From the NCBI GenBank assembly GCA_944383545.1, contig CALWPY010000005.1, forward strand, positions 62,001-126,000: DNA of 64,000 bases, read 5' to 3'. Of the stretch, positions 9,282 to 18,350 are shown piece after piece. Within the stretch, counting starts at the first letter, position 1. Every line of letters starts with the position of its first letter. The position numbers and the translations under genes were made by a program. The DNA comes from an uncultured Lachnospiraceae bacterium. GTDB lineage: Bacteria; Bacillota; Clostridia; Lachnospirales; Lachnospiraceae. The notes below the pieces were generated by a model that saw only the letters and a program-made list of their open reading frames with translations, searched no databases and had not been told where the DNA came from.

Positions 9282-9309
9282 AATATAATATCAGTTATAT
9301 CTTTGACAA
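9282..9309 (-). promoter_or_regulatory. Candidate sigma-A promoter for aspS operon
   Basis: On the minus strand TTGTCA (9304-9309), 16 bases, then TATATT (9282-9287), each one mismatch from consensus. It sits just upstream of the T-box leader and would start the transcript near 9275. The spacing and position support it; no experimental support is visible. Confidence 0.5.
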
Positions 9310-9380
9310 TTATATTCTAATTATTTCCATTTGTAAAGCAAATATTCTTTAAAGTTTTCTTAAGAAAGCAGGATTACGGT

Positions 9381-10337
9381 TTATTCTTTAGCCGCATTTG
9401 CCGTTTCAACTATGGAAGACACCAGTCCTGCAATCCCTGCTATATCAGAAGGTATTATGAGCTTGGTTGCCTTTCCGTCTGCAGCCTTTTCAAAAGCTTC
9501 AAGGCTCTTAATTGTAAGCACCTGTTCTGTAGGTGATGCTTCGTTAAGAAGTCTGATACCCTGTGCATTTGCCTGCTGAACGGCAATTATAGCTTCAGCT
9601 TCACCCTGTGCCCTCTTGATTGTAGCTTCTTTATCAGCTTCTGCTGCAAGAATTGCAGCCTGCTTTTCTGCCTCTGCAGTAAGAATCTGAGATTCTTTCT
9701 GACCCTCAGCAACAAGGATTGCAGATTTCTTTTCACCCTCTGCCCGGAGTATCTGCTCTCTTCTTTCTCTCTCTGCCTTCATCTGCTTCTCCATGGCTTC
9801 CTGAATTGCAGCAGGCGGAATAATATTTTTAAGCTCTACTCTCTTTACTTTGATTCCCCACGGGTCAGTAGCAGTGTCCAGAGTTTCACGCATCTTAAAG
9901 TTAATTGTTTCTCTGGATGTAAGTGTCTGGTCCAGCTCCAGGTCACCTATAATATTTCTTAAAGTGGTAGCCGTAAGATTTTCTATAGCAAGAATAGGAT
10001 TTTCAACTCCGTAGCAGTAAAGCTTCGGGTCTGTTATCTGAAAGAATACTACCGTGTCTATCCTCATTGTTACATTATCCTTAGTAATAACAGGCTGAGG
10101 CGCAAAATCTACAACCTGCTCCTTAAGTGATACTTTTTTTGCAATTTTATCTACAATAGGCATCTTCATGTGAAATCCTACTGCCCATGTTCCCTGATAA
10201 GTTCCCAGTCTCTCAACTACATATGCATATGCCTGAGGAACAATTCTTATCGTACTTATGATAATTACCACAATAAGGAACAAAAGAAAAATTATAAATC
10301 CCTTGGCTCCGTTGCTCATCAAAAATGAAACATTCAT
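9381..10337 (-). CDS. SPFH/band 7 membrane protein (stomatin-like, QmcA type)
   Basis: A 318-residue protein with one N-terminal membrane helix (about 13-31). Next comes an SPFH domain with the RIVPQAYAYVVERLGTYQGT start and the DNVTMRIDTVVFFQITDP strand pair. A long charged coiled coil rich in Ala, Glu, Lys and Arg follows (about 185-265). This is the QmcA/stomatin arrangement. Family members form large oligomers on the membrane and are linked to membrane microdomains or protease control. The NfeD-like gene lies 38 bases upstream on the same strand, the usual partner of SPFH proteins, so the two are probably one operon. Confidence 0.93.
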   Translation of the reverse strand: MNVSFLMSNGAKGFIIFLLFLIVVIIISTIRIVPQAYAYVVERLGTYQGTWAVGFHMKMPIVDKIAKKVSLKEQVVDFAPQPVITKDNVTMRIDTVVFFQITDPKLYCYGVENPILAIENLTATTLRNIIGDLELDQTLTSRETINFKMRETLDTATDPWGIKVKRVELKNIIPPAAIQEAMEKQMKAERERREQILRAEGEKKSAILVAEGQKESQILTAEAEKQAAILAAEADKEATIKRAQGEAEAIIAVQQANAQGIRLLNEASPTEQVLTIKSLEAFEKAADGKATKLIIPSDIAGIAGLVSSIVETANAAKE

Positions 10338-10375
10338 AATTATACCTCCCTAAACAGTTTTTTCTGCCTATACTC

Positions 10376-10801
10376 CTAAATTTTTTCTACTATCAGCTTT
10401 ACTCCTGATACCTTTTTAATCTGTACCATACTGTCTACCGGAATAATACTGTTGTCCTCTGAGCGCGCAGTCCATTCTATATCATCCATTTTTACTTTTC
10501 CCTGCTGCAGAGTATTATTAATTTCCTCAATCACCTTAACCTTTTTGCCTATATAACTGTCTACGTTAGTATTCACGGTTTTCGTAATTAAATACTTTTT
10601 GGCAATCGGTCTTGTAAATATAAGAAGCGCCAATGACACCACGGAAAATACAATAATCTGAATCCACAAGGATACCTCGCACAGGGCAAGTACAGCCGCT
10701 ACAATGGCTCCGCCTGCAAACCAGATGGATGTAAGTCCCAGAGACAGTATTTCTGCCAATATGAAGACCGCAGCCAATATAAGCCATATCACTTCTGCCA
10801 T
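10376..10801 (-). CDS. NfeD-like membrane protein
   Basis: A 141-residue short NfeD. It has three hydrophobic segments in the first 70 residues, then a soluble OB-fold-like domain (about 82-141) with YIGKKVKVIEEINNTLQQGKVK (key part YIGKKVKV) and EWTARSED. That tail is the part of NfeD that contacts SPFH proteins. It lacks the serine protease domain of long NfeD proteins. It is followed by the SPFH gene, so the pair probably acts together in membrane organisation. The start has a clear AAGGGGGGATTAGA ribosome site. Confidence 0.92.
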   Translation of the reverse strand: MAEVIWLILAAVFILAEILSLGLTSIWFAGGAIVAAVLALCEVSLWIQIIVFSVVSLALLIFTRPIAKKYLITKTVNTNVDSYIGKKVKVIEEINNTLQQGKVKMDDIEWTARSEDNSIIPVDSMVQIKKVSGVKLIVEKI

Positions 10802-10851
10802 TCTAATCCCCCTTTCTACCTTTTTTCATCAGTAACTCGCATAAAACTTTT

Positions 10852-13131
10852 TTACTCTTTGTAATAATTTATGAGGCATCCCTTAAGTATTATGTCTCTT
10901 TCATCATCGGTCAAATCTCCAAGCTTAAGAGAAAGCTCCTTCATATCCTTATTTACTACATAAGCCTTTATTATTTCATCCTTATTTTTTATTGCATCTG
11001 TAATGCCCGGAACAAATACATAGTCTCCGTTTTCAAATGCAAAATCTTCATCCATAATAAACGGAAGCATACCCCAGTTTATAAGGTTTGAACGATAACG
11101 CTTGGTTGCGTATTCCTTTGCAATGTTTGCCCATCCGCCAAGTACCTTCTGACAGGAAGCAGCCTGCTCACGTGCCGAGCCGTCTCCCGGTTTTACCGCA
11201 AATATTGTACTTCCGTAACCTAAGTTTTTACCTTTTACATCAGGGAAGCTCTGCTTTATCATCTCTATTACAGGTTTAAGTGACGGCTCTGCCTCACAGA
11301 GACACATGCCGCTCTCACGAAGCTTTTCAACTTTCTGAATTTCCTTTGCCCTTCCTACATATTCAGGGTCCTTTCTGGACAATGTAAACTCTGCAAGTCC
11401 GAGAGGATTTGAACGATAAGAAGATGTCTCCCCTGAAGGTATAAGCTCGTCCGTAGTAGTTACCGGGTCATTTATTACAGATGCAACCTTTAAAAGAAGA
11501 TTGTCGGTAAGCTCAACCATTTCAGGCCAGTCCTTAATGTTAGGGCCGAATTTTATCTCCACGTCAGGCTGTGGATTTCCCCAGCCGTTATATACTCTGT
11601 TATCATAAATAGTTCTGTCAAAGAAATATTTAGGTGATGTATATTCCACATCAATATCCGTTGCAGGTGTTAAGAATCCCTTATTTACAGCAGTCGCAGC
11701 TATTGAACGTGCATCCATAAGCGCAACTGATGCAATCTGTCCGTTCTGTATCTTTGAACCTTCTCTATTAGGGAAGTTTCTGGTTGAATGACGTATACTG
11801 AATGCGTTATTTGCAGGTGTATCCCCTGCTCCGAAACAAGGTCCGCAGAATGCTGTTTTTACTATTGCGCCTGTTTCAAGCAAATCTGCCATTCTTCCGT
11901 TCTTTGCAAGCTGCATCATTATAGGTGTACTTGCAGGATATACGCTGAGTGAAAATTCATCGGCCCCTATATAATGCCCTCTGAGGATATCTGCCGCATC
12001 CACTATATTTTCATATCCGCCGCCTGCACATCCTGCGATGATTCCCTGGTCTACATAGAGTTTTCCGTCTCTTATTTTATCCGTAAGTTTGAATTCTACT
12101 TTTCCGTCAAGTGATACAAGTGCTCTTTCCTCGCACTCATGAAGAATGTCGGTAAGGTTTGCATTTACTTCTTCTATGGTATATGTGTTGCTTGGATGGA
12201 AAGGCATTGCTATCATAGGCTTAACCTTTGACAGGTCAACATATACACATCCGTCATAGTATGTCGTATCACCCGGCTTCATTTCCCTGTAAGCTTCAGG
12301 TCTGTAATGTGTCTCATACCATTTCTTTGTCTCATCATCTGTTACCCATATGGATGAGAGACATGTGGTTTCTGTGGTCATAACATCAATGCCGATACGG
12401 AAATCAGATGAAAGCTTCTTTATTCCCGGACCCACAAATTCCATAACCTTATTTTTAACATATCCACAGCCGAATGTAGCTCCTATTATCGCCAGTGCAA
12501 CGTCCTGAGGGCCTACACCCTTCTGAACTTCACCATCTAAATATATTGCAACGACTCCCGGTCTTTTTACATCATATGTCTTTTTTAAGAGCTGCTTTGC
12601 AAGTTCGCCGCCGCCTTCACCTATTGCCATTGTACCGAGTGCACCATATCTTGTATGGCTGTCTGAGCCGAGAATCATGGCACCGCATTCAGCAAGCATT
12701 TCTCTTGCGTACTGATGTATAACTGCCTGATGAGGAGGTACATATATACCGCCGTATTTCTTTGCGCAGGAAAGGCCAAACATATGGTCATCCTCATTAA
12801 TTGTTCCACCTACGGCACAAAGTGAATTATGACAGTTTGTAAGTACATACGGTATAGGAAATTCCTTTAATCCTGACGCTCTTGCCGTCTGTATAATACC
12901 TACAAAGGTTATATCATGAGAAGTCATCTTATCGAATTTAATCTTAAGATTCTCCATATTGTCAGAAGTATTATGTTTTTTCAAAATACCATATGCCATG
13001 GTATTTTCAGCAGCCTGCTCCTTATTTATATTAATTCCTTTTGATGAAAGCACCTTTTGTACGTCTTCCGTATCCGGTACTATCTCCTGTCCGTTAAGCA
13101 GGTATACTCCGCCGTCATACAGTTTTATCAT
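10852..13131 (-). CDS. Aconitate hydratase (aconitase-family hydratase)
   Basis: A 759-residue aconitase-superfamily protein. Cluster cysteines are visible as C368 (IIAGCAGGG) and C429/C432 ([11 protein letters not shown]). [12 protein letters not shown] (155-166) and the RNFPNREG segment (451-458) are superfamily motifs, and the C-terminal swivel domain is complete. In the oxidative arm of the TCA cycle this enzyme isomerises citrate to isocitrate. Citrate synthase and isocitrate dehydrogenase are also in the window, so this is the likely role. The sequence is not the classical AcnA or AcnB type and may belong to the aconitase-like hydratase branch that contains E. coli YbhJ, so its substrate deserves caution. 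It is a monocistronic-looking gene with a promoter candidate just upstream. Confidence 0.85.
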   Translation of the reverse strand: MIKLYDGGVYLLNGQEIVPDTEDVQKVLSSKGININKEQAAENTMAYGILKKHNTSDNMENLKIKFDKMTSHDITFVGIIQTARASGLKEFPIPYVLTNCHNSLCAVGGTINEDDHMFGLSCAKKYGGIYVPPHQAVIHQYAREMLAECGAMILGSDSHTRYGALGTMAIGEGGGELAKQLLKKTYDVKRPGVVAIYLDGEVQKGVGPQDVALAIIGATFGCGYVKNKVMEFVGPGIKKLSSDFRIGIDVMTTETTCLSSIWVTDDETKKWYETHYRPEAYREMKPGDTTYYDGCVYVDLSKVKPMIAMPFHPSNTYTIEEVNANLTDILHECEERALVSLDGKVEFKLTDKIRDGKLYVDQGIIAGCAGGGYENIVDAADILRGHYIGADEFSLSVYPASTPIMMQLAKNGRMADLLETGAIVKTAFCGPCFGAGDTPANNAFSIRHSTRNFPNREGSKIQNGQIASVALMDARSIAATAVNKGFLTPATDIDVEYTSPKYFFDRTIYDNRVYNGWGNPQPDVEIKFGPNIKDWPEMVELTDNLLLKVASVINDPVTTTDELIPSGETSSYRSNPLGLAEFTLSRKDPEYVGRAKEIQKVEKLRESGMCLCEAEPSLKPVIEMIKQSFPDVKGKNLGYGSTIFAVKPGDGSAREQAASCQKVLGGWANIAKEYATKRYRSNLINWGMLPFIMDEDFAFENGDYVFVPGITDAIKNKDEIIKAYVVNKDMKELSLKLGDLTDDERDIILKGCLINYYKE

Positions 13132-13167
13132 ATTTTAAGTCCTCCTTAATTATTTTGCCCTGCTACC

Positions 13168-13195
13168 ATAATAACATATCATCTTCTTTTTTCAA
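13168..13195 (-). promoter_or_regulatory. Candidate promoter for the aconitase-family gene
   Basis: Minus-strand TTGAAA (13190-13195), 16-base spacer, TATTAT (13168-13173), then an AAGGAGG ribosome site before the ATG. Good match to a sigma-A promoter at the expected distance. Confidence 0.45.
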
Positions 13196-13213
13196 AGTTA
13201 AATATTAGCACAT

Positions 13214-13429
13214 TTAATATTCTAACGGGCTATATCTGTCCATTGCGGTATTAAACGGGAATTTTCTTTTGGCATCTATAATTATATCGAATGCACAGTC
13301 GGGATTTTTCCTGATTAGCTCATAAGCACACTCCGATATTTCAAGTTTTTCGTCTCCAACCAGAACGTAAAACCCGTCCTTATTTTTCAAAACGGCCGTT
13401 CCATTGTCAAATTTTTCAAAATTATCCAC
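13214..13429 (-). CDS. Small protein of unknown function (71 aa)
   Basis: A 71-codon frame starting with GTG. AAAGGAGG lies 11 bases upstream, slightly far but strong. The product is acidic and soluble-looking with the pattern NGTAVLKNKDGFYVLVGDEK followed by ISECAYELIRKNPD. I do not recognise a family. It contains no membrane segment or cysteine pair. It lies 82 bases upstream of the aconitase-family gene on the same strand, but that gene has its own promoter candidate, so an operon link is not required. The clean ribosome site and charged composition make it more likely real than a chance frame. Confidence 0.6.
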   Translation of the reverse strand: MDNFEKFDNGTAVLKNKDGFYVLVGDEKLEISECAYELIRKNPDCAFDIIIDAKRKFPFNTAMDRYSPLEY

Positions 13430-13480
13430 GTCACAACCAACCTCCTTTTAAAATTATATATATTTGTTACACAAATTGGT

Positions 13481-13529
13481 GAAGAACGCGATGGCGTCGC
13501 GGCTGTTCCCCTCCCGTTGGTCGGCGGAA
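13481..13529 (-). repeat. GC-rich dispersed intergenic repeat, copy A
   Basis: A GC-rich island in an AT-rich gap. Read on the minus strand it matches the 51414-51477 copy at 21 of 25 positions over the leading TTCCGCCGA...GAC segment. It continues with similarity through GCCATCGCG. It can fold with GAAC/GTTC outer arms and GCGA/TCGC inner arms. No coding potential or known element recognised. Confidence 0.6.
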
Positions 13530-13541
13530 TCATTACCAAAA

Positions 13542-13587
13542 TTAAGTCCCCGTATAATATGCCATACGCATAATACCGGGGACTTAA
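13542..13587 (-). terminator. Intrinsic terminator after the 496-aa membrane protein gene
   Basis: Ten-base perfect arms 13542-13551 and 13578-13587, extended by GTAT/ATAC pairing, followed on the minus strand by TTTTGG. It lies 14 bases beyond the stop codon of the upstream minus-strand gene. Confidence 0.75.
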
Positions 13588-13600
13588 ATCAGATTATATT

Positions 13601-15091
13601 CTATTCATAATCATATATGAAATCCATATATTCTTCATCCGAATTTATATAGCAGTAATCAATACTGTTTGATGTGGCAGTATCCTGATAAGATGCTATA
13701 TCCAGATAAACAGCCTCAGCTTCTTCATAACTTGCCGTCGAGCCGTTTACAATATATGAGCCGTCATCTAACTCCATGTAGTACTCTACCACGGTCCATG
13801 TATTATTTTCAAATCTCATCAAACCATAACCATCAACATAATTTGCAGGCGGGCTTATCATGAAATCAGTTACTATGGTTGAGTCATATCCGAAATCATA
13901 AAAGCTCATACAACCGGTAAAGACTACACTTGTACCGTCAAATCCATATACATAAGTAGCATATTCGCCTACCAGCATCATTTCAGGAGTTCCGTTTCCA
14001 TCAAAGTCATGGAGAACAAATATCTCAGGTGCATATGTATCATAATCAGCAAGCACCGTAGCACAATCATGATATTCGTCAATATTTGTGGCTGATGCAA
14101 GATCATTCTTTATGTTTTCCTCATAGTTTGACATAAACTCTGCATATGCATCCATCCAAGGAGCCTTCAAAGCATCAGTAATCACACTTGTATCTACTTC
14201 ATCTCCATAGACTTCATTAAGCTTTTCGGCTATCTCCATTGCACCGTCTCTGTCACCGTTACTTATAAGATTCTGAGCGTATTCTATATAATAGGTTTTT
14301 CCTGTCTCATATGCATCATCCCTTAAAGTAGAATAAAGCTCCTGATACTCAGTATCATCTTCATCCACTGTTATCTCATCACATCTTTCGATAACAGTGA
14401 AGTAATCTTCATCATCATAGTAGCCTTTTATTTCTTCGTATTCTGCTCTATAAGATAAGATATTATCTAATCTGTCATACCTTAACTCAAATATATAATC
14501 CCATGCACTTCCGCCAAAGTAGTAATCTGCCACCTCTATATAAGCATTTATTTCATCTTCTGTACATTCACCTGCAAGAAAGCTGTTAAACTTAGCCTGA
14601 ACATACTCAATTAACTTATCATCCGCTACGGAAGTGTCATACAAATCATAATATATGTCGCTGAATTCATTTGATAATTCATAATATTTATCCGAATCAG
14701 TATTGTAGCACTCAACACCCTCAAGATAGATATTTAAAAGCTCCACATAAGCAATTTCATTATAATATTCATCCGTAAAACCATATTCATATCTGTCAAT
14801 CATTTCAATAGCATCAAATATATCCTGAAGCTCGTCATATGTAATACTTCCTGCCGCATACTGATTGCACTGATATGTAGCAAAATCTGCCATACGCTCA
14901 TCTAACTCGTCAAGCTTTTTTTCCGAAATCTTTTCTACATATTCTGAAGCTTTTTCTCCGTCTGCTTTTTCAAGGGCAGAAAAGATTCCGCTCATTCTCA
15001 TTGAAGGCAATATAAGTACAAAAAATACAACAATTTCAGCAACTATAAGAATGAGAGAAACAATTGTTAAGACATTCCACTTCTTTTTCAT
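13601..15091 (-). CDS. Membrane-anchored acidic protein of unknown function
   Basis: A 496-residue protein with one N-terminal membrane helix (about 11-29) and no cleavage site obvious to me, so it is probably anchored with the bulk outside. The long middle region (about 40-310) is very rich in Asp, Glu and Tyr and predicted helical, possibly TPR-like. The C-terminal domain contains LHDFDGNGTPEMMLVG (about 375-390), a calcium-loop-like motif seen in many secreted Clostridial proteins. The gene follows the zinc-ribbon/repeat protein gene by 3 bases and ends in its own terminator, so the two form a two-gene operon. Function unknown. Confidence 0.8.
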   Translation of the reverse strand: MKKKWNVLTIVSLILIVAEIVVFFVLILPSMRMSGIFSALEKADGEKASEYVEKISEKKLDELDERMADFATYQCNQYAAGSITYDELQDIFDAIEMIDRYEYGFTDEYYNEIAYVELLNIYLEGVECYNTDSDKYYELSNEFSDIYYDLYDTSVADDKLIEYVQAKFNSFLAGECTEDEINAYIEVADYYFGGSAWDYIFELRYDRLDNILSYRAEYEEIKGYYDDEDYFTVIERCDEITVDEDDTEYQELYSTLRDDAYETGKTYYIEYAQNLISNGDRDGAMEIAEKLNEVYGDEVDTSVITDALKAPWMDAYAEFMSNYEENIKNDLASATNIDEYHDCATVLADYDTYAPEIFVLHDFDGNGTPEMMLVGEYATYVYGFDGTSVVFTGCMSFYDFGYDSTIVTDFMISPPANYVDGYGLMRFENNTWTVVEYYMELDDGSYIVNGSTASYEEAEAVYLDIASYQDTATSNSIDYCYINSDEEYMDFIYDYE

Positions 15092-15094
15092 ATT

Positions 15095-15985
15095 TTATTC
15101 CTCCTCTTCTCCCTGATTTTCTGTATTCTGTGCAGAATCACCCGTATCATCAGATGCAGCATCAGTCATTGTACTTACAGTAATGCCCTTTTCTGCCTCT
15201 CCCTCATAATCCTTATAATTAGGGAATATCACATAAAGAAGCAGTGTAACGACAACTGCCGCAAGTCCCAGACCTGCTATAATCATTGACACTATGCTTA
15301 CTGTTTTTGCAGTCTTTTCTTTCTGTGCTTCTGTCTTAGGTGGTTTTGGCGGTCTCTGCTGCATTGGCTGTCCGTTTGGTCCCATTGGCATTCCGTTTGG
15401 TCCCATCGGTCTCATTGGCTGTCCGTTTGGTCCCATTGGCATTCCGTTTGGTCCCATCGGTCTCATTGGCTGTCCATTCGGTCCCATTGGCATTCCGTTT
15501 GGTCCCATCGGTCTCATTGGCTGTCCATTCGGTCCCATTGACATTCCGTTTGGTCCCATCGGCTGTCCGTTTGGTCCCATTGGCATTCCACCCGGTCCTG
15601 CAGGCATTCCCATTCCATTTCCTACAAGTACTGTTGTATCCTGCTCTGCCTCAGGTATCTTATCCTCATTTTTTACAGGATTAAGCATATCGCTTGTAAG
15701 AACGGTTGTACTTTGCTCTGCCTCATCTAAAGAAGCCTCCTGTTTTGATTCACCTTCCTGTTCATCCGTTTTATCAGAAATATCTTCACCCGGTAAATCC
15801 TGAAAATCCTCTTTATCTGATTTATCAATCTCGGACACCATTTCCATGCCTTCAGGTGCAACCTCTGATTTTATCACTTCTACGTCCTGATTTTCTGTTT
15901 GTTCGGTATCTTCCAGCTTTTTACCGCAAATCTGACAAAACTTATCGTCATCTGAATATGTTATACCGCAACATGTTTTGCTCAT
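15095..15985 (-). CDS. Zinc-ribbon membrane protein with Met-Pro-Gly-Asn repeats
   Basis: The start is placed at the ATG of MSKTCCG (15985), which has GGAGGAGG 5 bases upstream; the frame is open to 16006. The 296-residue product begins with a double-cysteine zinc ribbon (TCCG...FCQICG). An acidic linker with two similar TTVL motifs follows, then a low-complexity segment built from MGPNGMPMGPNGQPMRP units. One membrane helix comes next (about 230-252), then a short acidic tail rich in Asp, Thr and Glu. Such proteins, with an N-terminal ribbon and a single helix, are common but uncharacterised in Clostridia. It is translationally close to the 13601-15091 gene and probably works with it. Confidence 0.8.
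   Translation of the reverse strand: MSKTCCGITYSDDDKFCQICGKKLEDTEQTENQDVEVIKSEVAPEGMEMVSEIDKSDKEDFQDLPGEDISDKTDEQEGESKQEASLDEAEQSTTVLTSDMLNPVKNEDKIPEAEQDTTVLVGNGMGMPAGPGGMPMGPNGQPMGPNGMSMGPNGQPMRPMGPNGMPMGPNGQPMRPMGPNGMPMGPNGQPMRPMGPNGMPMGPNGQPMQQRPPKPPKTEAQKEKTAKTVSIVSMIIAGLGLAAVVVTLLLYVIFPNYKDYEGEAEKGITVSTMTDAASDDTGDSAQNTENQGEEEE
15363..15566 (-). repeat. 51-bp tandem repeat inside the zinc-ribbon gene
   Basis: About four 51-base units (15363-15413, 15414-15464, 15465-15515, and a diverged fourth) encode the 17-residue unit MGPNGMPMGPNGQPMRP. The first three units are nearly identical at nucleotide level. Half-unit similarity (GPNGMPM/GPNGQPM) suggests it grew from a shorter 21-24 base repeat. 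Copy number may vary between strains. Confidence 0.85.
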
Positions 15986-16167
15986 ATAATCCTCCTCCAT
16001 ACACATATTTCATTCACACTGTCATATTATCAACTCATATAGTTAAACAGTTAAAACAATATCTTTAGTATAAACCATACACTATTTTTATTCAAGAACT
16101 AATTGTCTGTATGTCACTATTGTATATTTTCATATTATTTTTAAGACTTTAAATCGAAAATTTCCTA

Positions 16168-16195
16168 TTTACTTTTTATACACAGATGTTATAAT
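16168..16195 (+). promoter_or_regulatory. Promoter of the 2-oxoacid:ferredoxin oxidoreductase operon
   Basis: TTTACT (16168-16173), 16-base spacer, perfect TATAAT (16190-16195). It lies about 80 bases before the ATG at 16274. A TTG start at 16199 would fall inside the promoter region, which rules out the longer reading frame. Confidence 0.6.
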
Positions 16196-16273
16196 TATTT
16201 GAGTTACGCATATTTACTGCATTTTTCACTTGTTTACGGTAACTTAAATACATACAGATTGGGAGTTTTATTT

Positions 16274-16846
16274 ATGAAAAAACACATTGAGATAAGATGG
16301 CACGGCAGAGGTGGTCAGGGAGCCAAAACCGCAGCTCTCCTGCTTGCCGACGTTGCATTTAATACAGGAATGTATGTACAGGGTTTTCCCGAATACGGTC
16401 CTGAACGTATGGGTGCACCAATAACTGCTTATAACAGAATCGGTGATACACCTATCCGTGCTCATTCCAATATCTATACACCTGACTTTGTTGTGGTGGT
16501 AGATGAAACATTATTACATACTGTTGAAGTTACAAAAGGTCTTAAACCCGAGGGAGCAATTATAATAAATACATCTCAGTCTAAGGAAGACATTATCCCT
16601 CTTCTTAACGGTTATTCAGGCAGAGTTTATACCATAGATGCCAGAAAGATATCAATAGAGGCTCTCGGAAAATATTTCCCTAATTCTCCAATGCTTGCAG
16701 CTGTGGTAAAGGTTGCAGAAATCATGAATAAAGATGAATTTTTAAATCTCATGGAGGCTTCATACAAGCACAAATTTGCAAAGAAGCCTGAGGTAATAGA
16801 AGGAAATATGAACGCTCTTAAGAAAGCTTTCGAGGAGGTAAAATAA
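16274..16846 (+). CDS. porG: 2-oxoacid:ferredoxin oxidoreductase, gamma subunit
   Basis: The start is the ATG of MKKHIEIRWHGRGGQG, preceded by TTGGGAG. An upstream in-frame TTG is rejected because it overlaps the promoter. The 190-residue protein has the domain III signature GRGGQGAKTAALLLA (12-26) and FPEYGPERMGAP (47-58), typical of PorG/VorC. In four-subunit enzymes this subunit helps bind coenzyme A and closes the active site. It is first in a gamma-delta-alpha-beta operon, with its stop overlapping the next start (TAATG). Pyruvate is the likely substrate, but a branched-chain 2-oxoacid (Vor type) cannot be excluded from sequence alone. Confidence 0.9.
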   Translation: MKKHIEIRWHGRGGQGAKTAALLLADVAFNTGMYVQGFPEYGPERMGAPITAYNRIGDTPIRAHSNIYTPDFVVVVDETLLHTVEVTKGLKPEGAIIINTSQSKEDIIPLLNGYSGRVYTIDARKISIEALGKYFPNSPMLAAVVKVAEIMNKDEFLNLMEASYKHKFAKKPEVIEGNMNALKKAFEEVK

Positions 16847-17154
16847 TGGCTGAAAGAACAGATATAAGTAAAATAAATGAACACAGTCCTTACTGTGATA
16901 TAACTCCGGGAAATCAGATATACGGCGGAGGCGGCTCAAAAGAGTTTAATACGGGAGAATGGCGTACTCAGACTCCTGTTCTGGACTGGAGCAAGTGTGT
17001 GCAGTGCCTTATGTGCGCTCCTGTATGCCCGGACAGTTCAATTCCCGTAAAAGACGGAAAAAGGCTGGATTTTGATTATGACCACTGCAAAGGCTGCGGT
17101 ATATGTGCCAAGGTATGCAGTTTCAAAGCAATATCTATGAAGGAGGGAATATAA
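16846..17154 (+). CDS. porD: 2-oxoacid:ferredoxin oxidoreductase, delta (ferredoxin) subunit
   Basis: A 102-residue protein with two complete [4Fe-4S] motifs: C51, C54, C57, C61 and C81, C84, C87, C91. It relays electrons from the TPP active site to external ferredoxin. The N-terminal half (GGGGSKEFNTGEWRT) resembles other PorD/VorD subunits. It overlaps the end of porG and is followed one base later by the alpha subunit gene. Confidence 0.93.
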   Translation: MAERTDISKINEHSPYCDITPGNQIYGGGGSKEFNTGEWRTQTPVLDWSKCVQCLMCAPVCPDSSIPVKDGKRLDFDYDHCKGCGICAKVCSFKAISMKEGI

Positions 17155-17155
17155 T

Positions 17156-18337
17156 ATGTCTATTCGTGAAAGAATGTCCGGAAATGAGGCTGTTTCTTAT
17201 GCGATAAAGCAGGTCAACCCTGACGTAATGCCGGCATTTCCAATAACTCCTTCTACTGAAATACCTCAAATGGTATCAACTTATATATCAAACGGTGAAA
17301 TTGACACTGAATTTATTCCCGTTGAATCAGAGCACAGCTCCATGAGTGCCACAATAGGTGCCTCGGCAGCAGGTGCAAGAGCTCTTACCGCTACTTCTTC
17401 ATGCGGTCTTGCTTTTATGTGGGAAACACTTTACATAGCGGCATCTGACAGACTTCCAATCGTACTCTGTCTTGTAAATCGTGCACTTACAGGTCCTATA
17501 AACATAAACTGTGACCATTCCGACAGCATGGGTGCCAGAGATTCAGGCTGGATGCAGATATACGCTGAAACAAATCAGGAAGCATATGATAATTTCATAA
17601 TGTCATACAGAATTACTGAGCATAAAGATGTCATGCTCCCTCTTATGACCTGCATGGACGGATTTATCACAAGCCATGCAGTTGAAAATATAGAGCTTCT
17701 TGAAACAGAAGAAGTCCGTAAGTTTGTAGGAGAATACAATCCTGAAAACTATCTCTTAAATGCTGAAATGCCTATGGCAGTAGGCCCGTATGCAAACTCT
17801 CCATTTTATATGGAGACAAAGATGAATCAAAGAATTGCAATGCAGAATGCAAAGAAGGTTATCCTTGACGTGGCAGCTGAGTTTGAAAAAATTTCCGGCA
17901 GAAAATACGGTCTTTTTGAAGAATACTATCTGGATGATGCAGAATATGCCGTTGTTATGATAGGCTCTGCTGCAGGAACAACAAAGGATGCCATTGACAA
18001 TTTAAGAAGTCAGGGCATTAAAGCAGGACTTCTTAAGATACGAGTTTTCAGACCTTTCCCTGATACGGAAATTGCAGCAGCTCTTAAAGGTAAAAAAGTA
18101 GTTGCAATACTTGACCGCTGTGAAGGAAATTCCGCTACAGGCGGTCCACTCGGAGCTGAAGTAAAAGCTGCTCTTTATGATTCCGGGGCGAATACAGTTG
18201 CAGTAAATTATATTTACGGTATCGGCGGCAGGGATTATACTGTTGAAGATGCAGAAAACTTATTTAATGAACTTATAGATATAGGCAATGGCAAAAAACA
18301 GCCTGAGCAGTTTAAATACATTGGATTAAGAAAATAG
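17156..18337 (+). CDS. porA: 2-oxoacid:ferredoxin oxidoreductase, alpha subunit
   Basis: A 393-residue subunit carrying the pyrimidine-binding and transketolase-C-like domains. The motif AFPITPSTEIPQ (about 24-35), the ESEHSSMSA loop with the catalytic-region glutamate and the C-terminal LDRCEGNSATGGPLG segment are characteristic of PorA. With the beta subunit it forms the TPP site that oxidatively decarboxylates a 2-oxoacid to acyl-CoA. It is third in the operon and ends 13 bases before porB. Confidence 0.93.
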   Translation: MSIRERMSGNEAVSYAIKQVNPDVMPAFPITPSTEIPQMVSTYISNGEIDTEFIPVESEHSSMSATIGASAAGARALTATSSCGLAFMWETLYIAASDRLPIVLCLVNRALTGPININCDHSDSMGARDSGWMQIYAETNQEAYDNFIMSYRITEHKDVMLPLMTCMDGFITSHAVENIELLETEEVRKFVGEYNPENYLLNAEMPMAVGPYANSPFYMETKMNQRIAMQNAKKVILDVAAEFEKISGRKYGLFEEYYLDDAEYAVVMIGSAAGTTKDAIDNLRSQGIKAGLLKIRVFRPFPDTEIAAALKGKKVVAILDRCEGNSATGGPLGAEVKAALYDSGANTVAVNYIYGIGGRDYTVEDAENLFNELIDIGNGKKQPEQFKYIGLRK

Positions 18338-18350
18338 GAGGTACACGCAG

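Noticed and set aside
15363..15566. Regular repeats that could suggest a CRISPR array
   Set aside because: The 51-base units are contiguous with no spacers and stay in frame within a coding region.
15294..15803. Forward 169-codon ORF with Gly-Pro-Ile repeats
   Set aside because: It is the reverse-strand shadow of the MGPNGMP tandem repeat; the minus frame has the ribosome site, zinc ribbon and membrane helix.
16199..16273. TTG upstream start for porG
   Set aside because: It lies next to the TATAAT of the operon promoter; the ATG at 16274 has its own ribosome site and matches the family N terminus.
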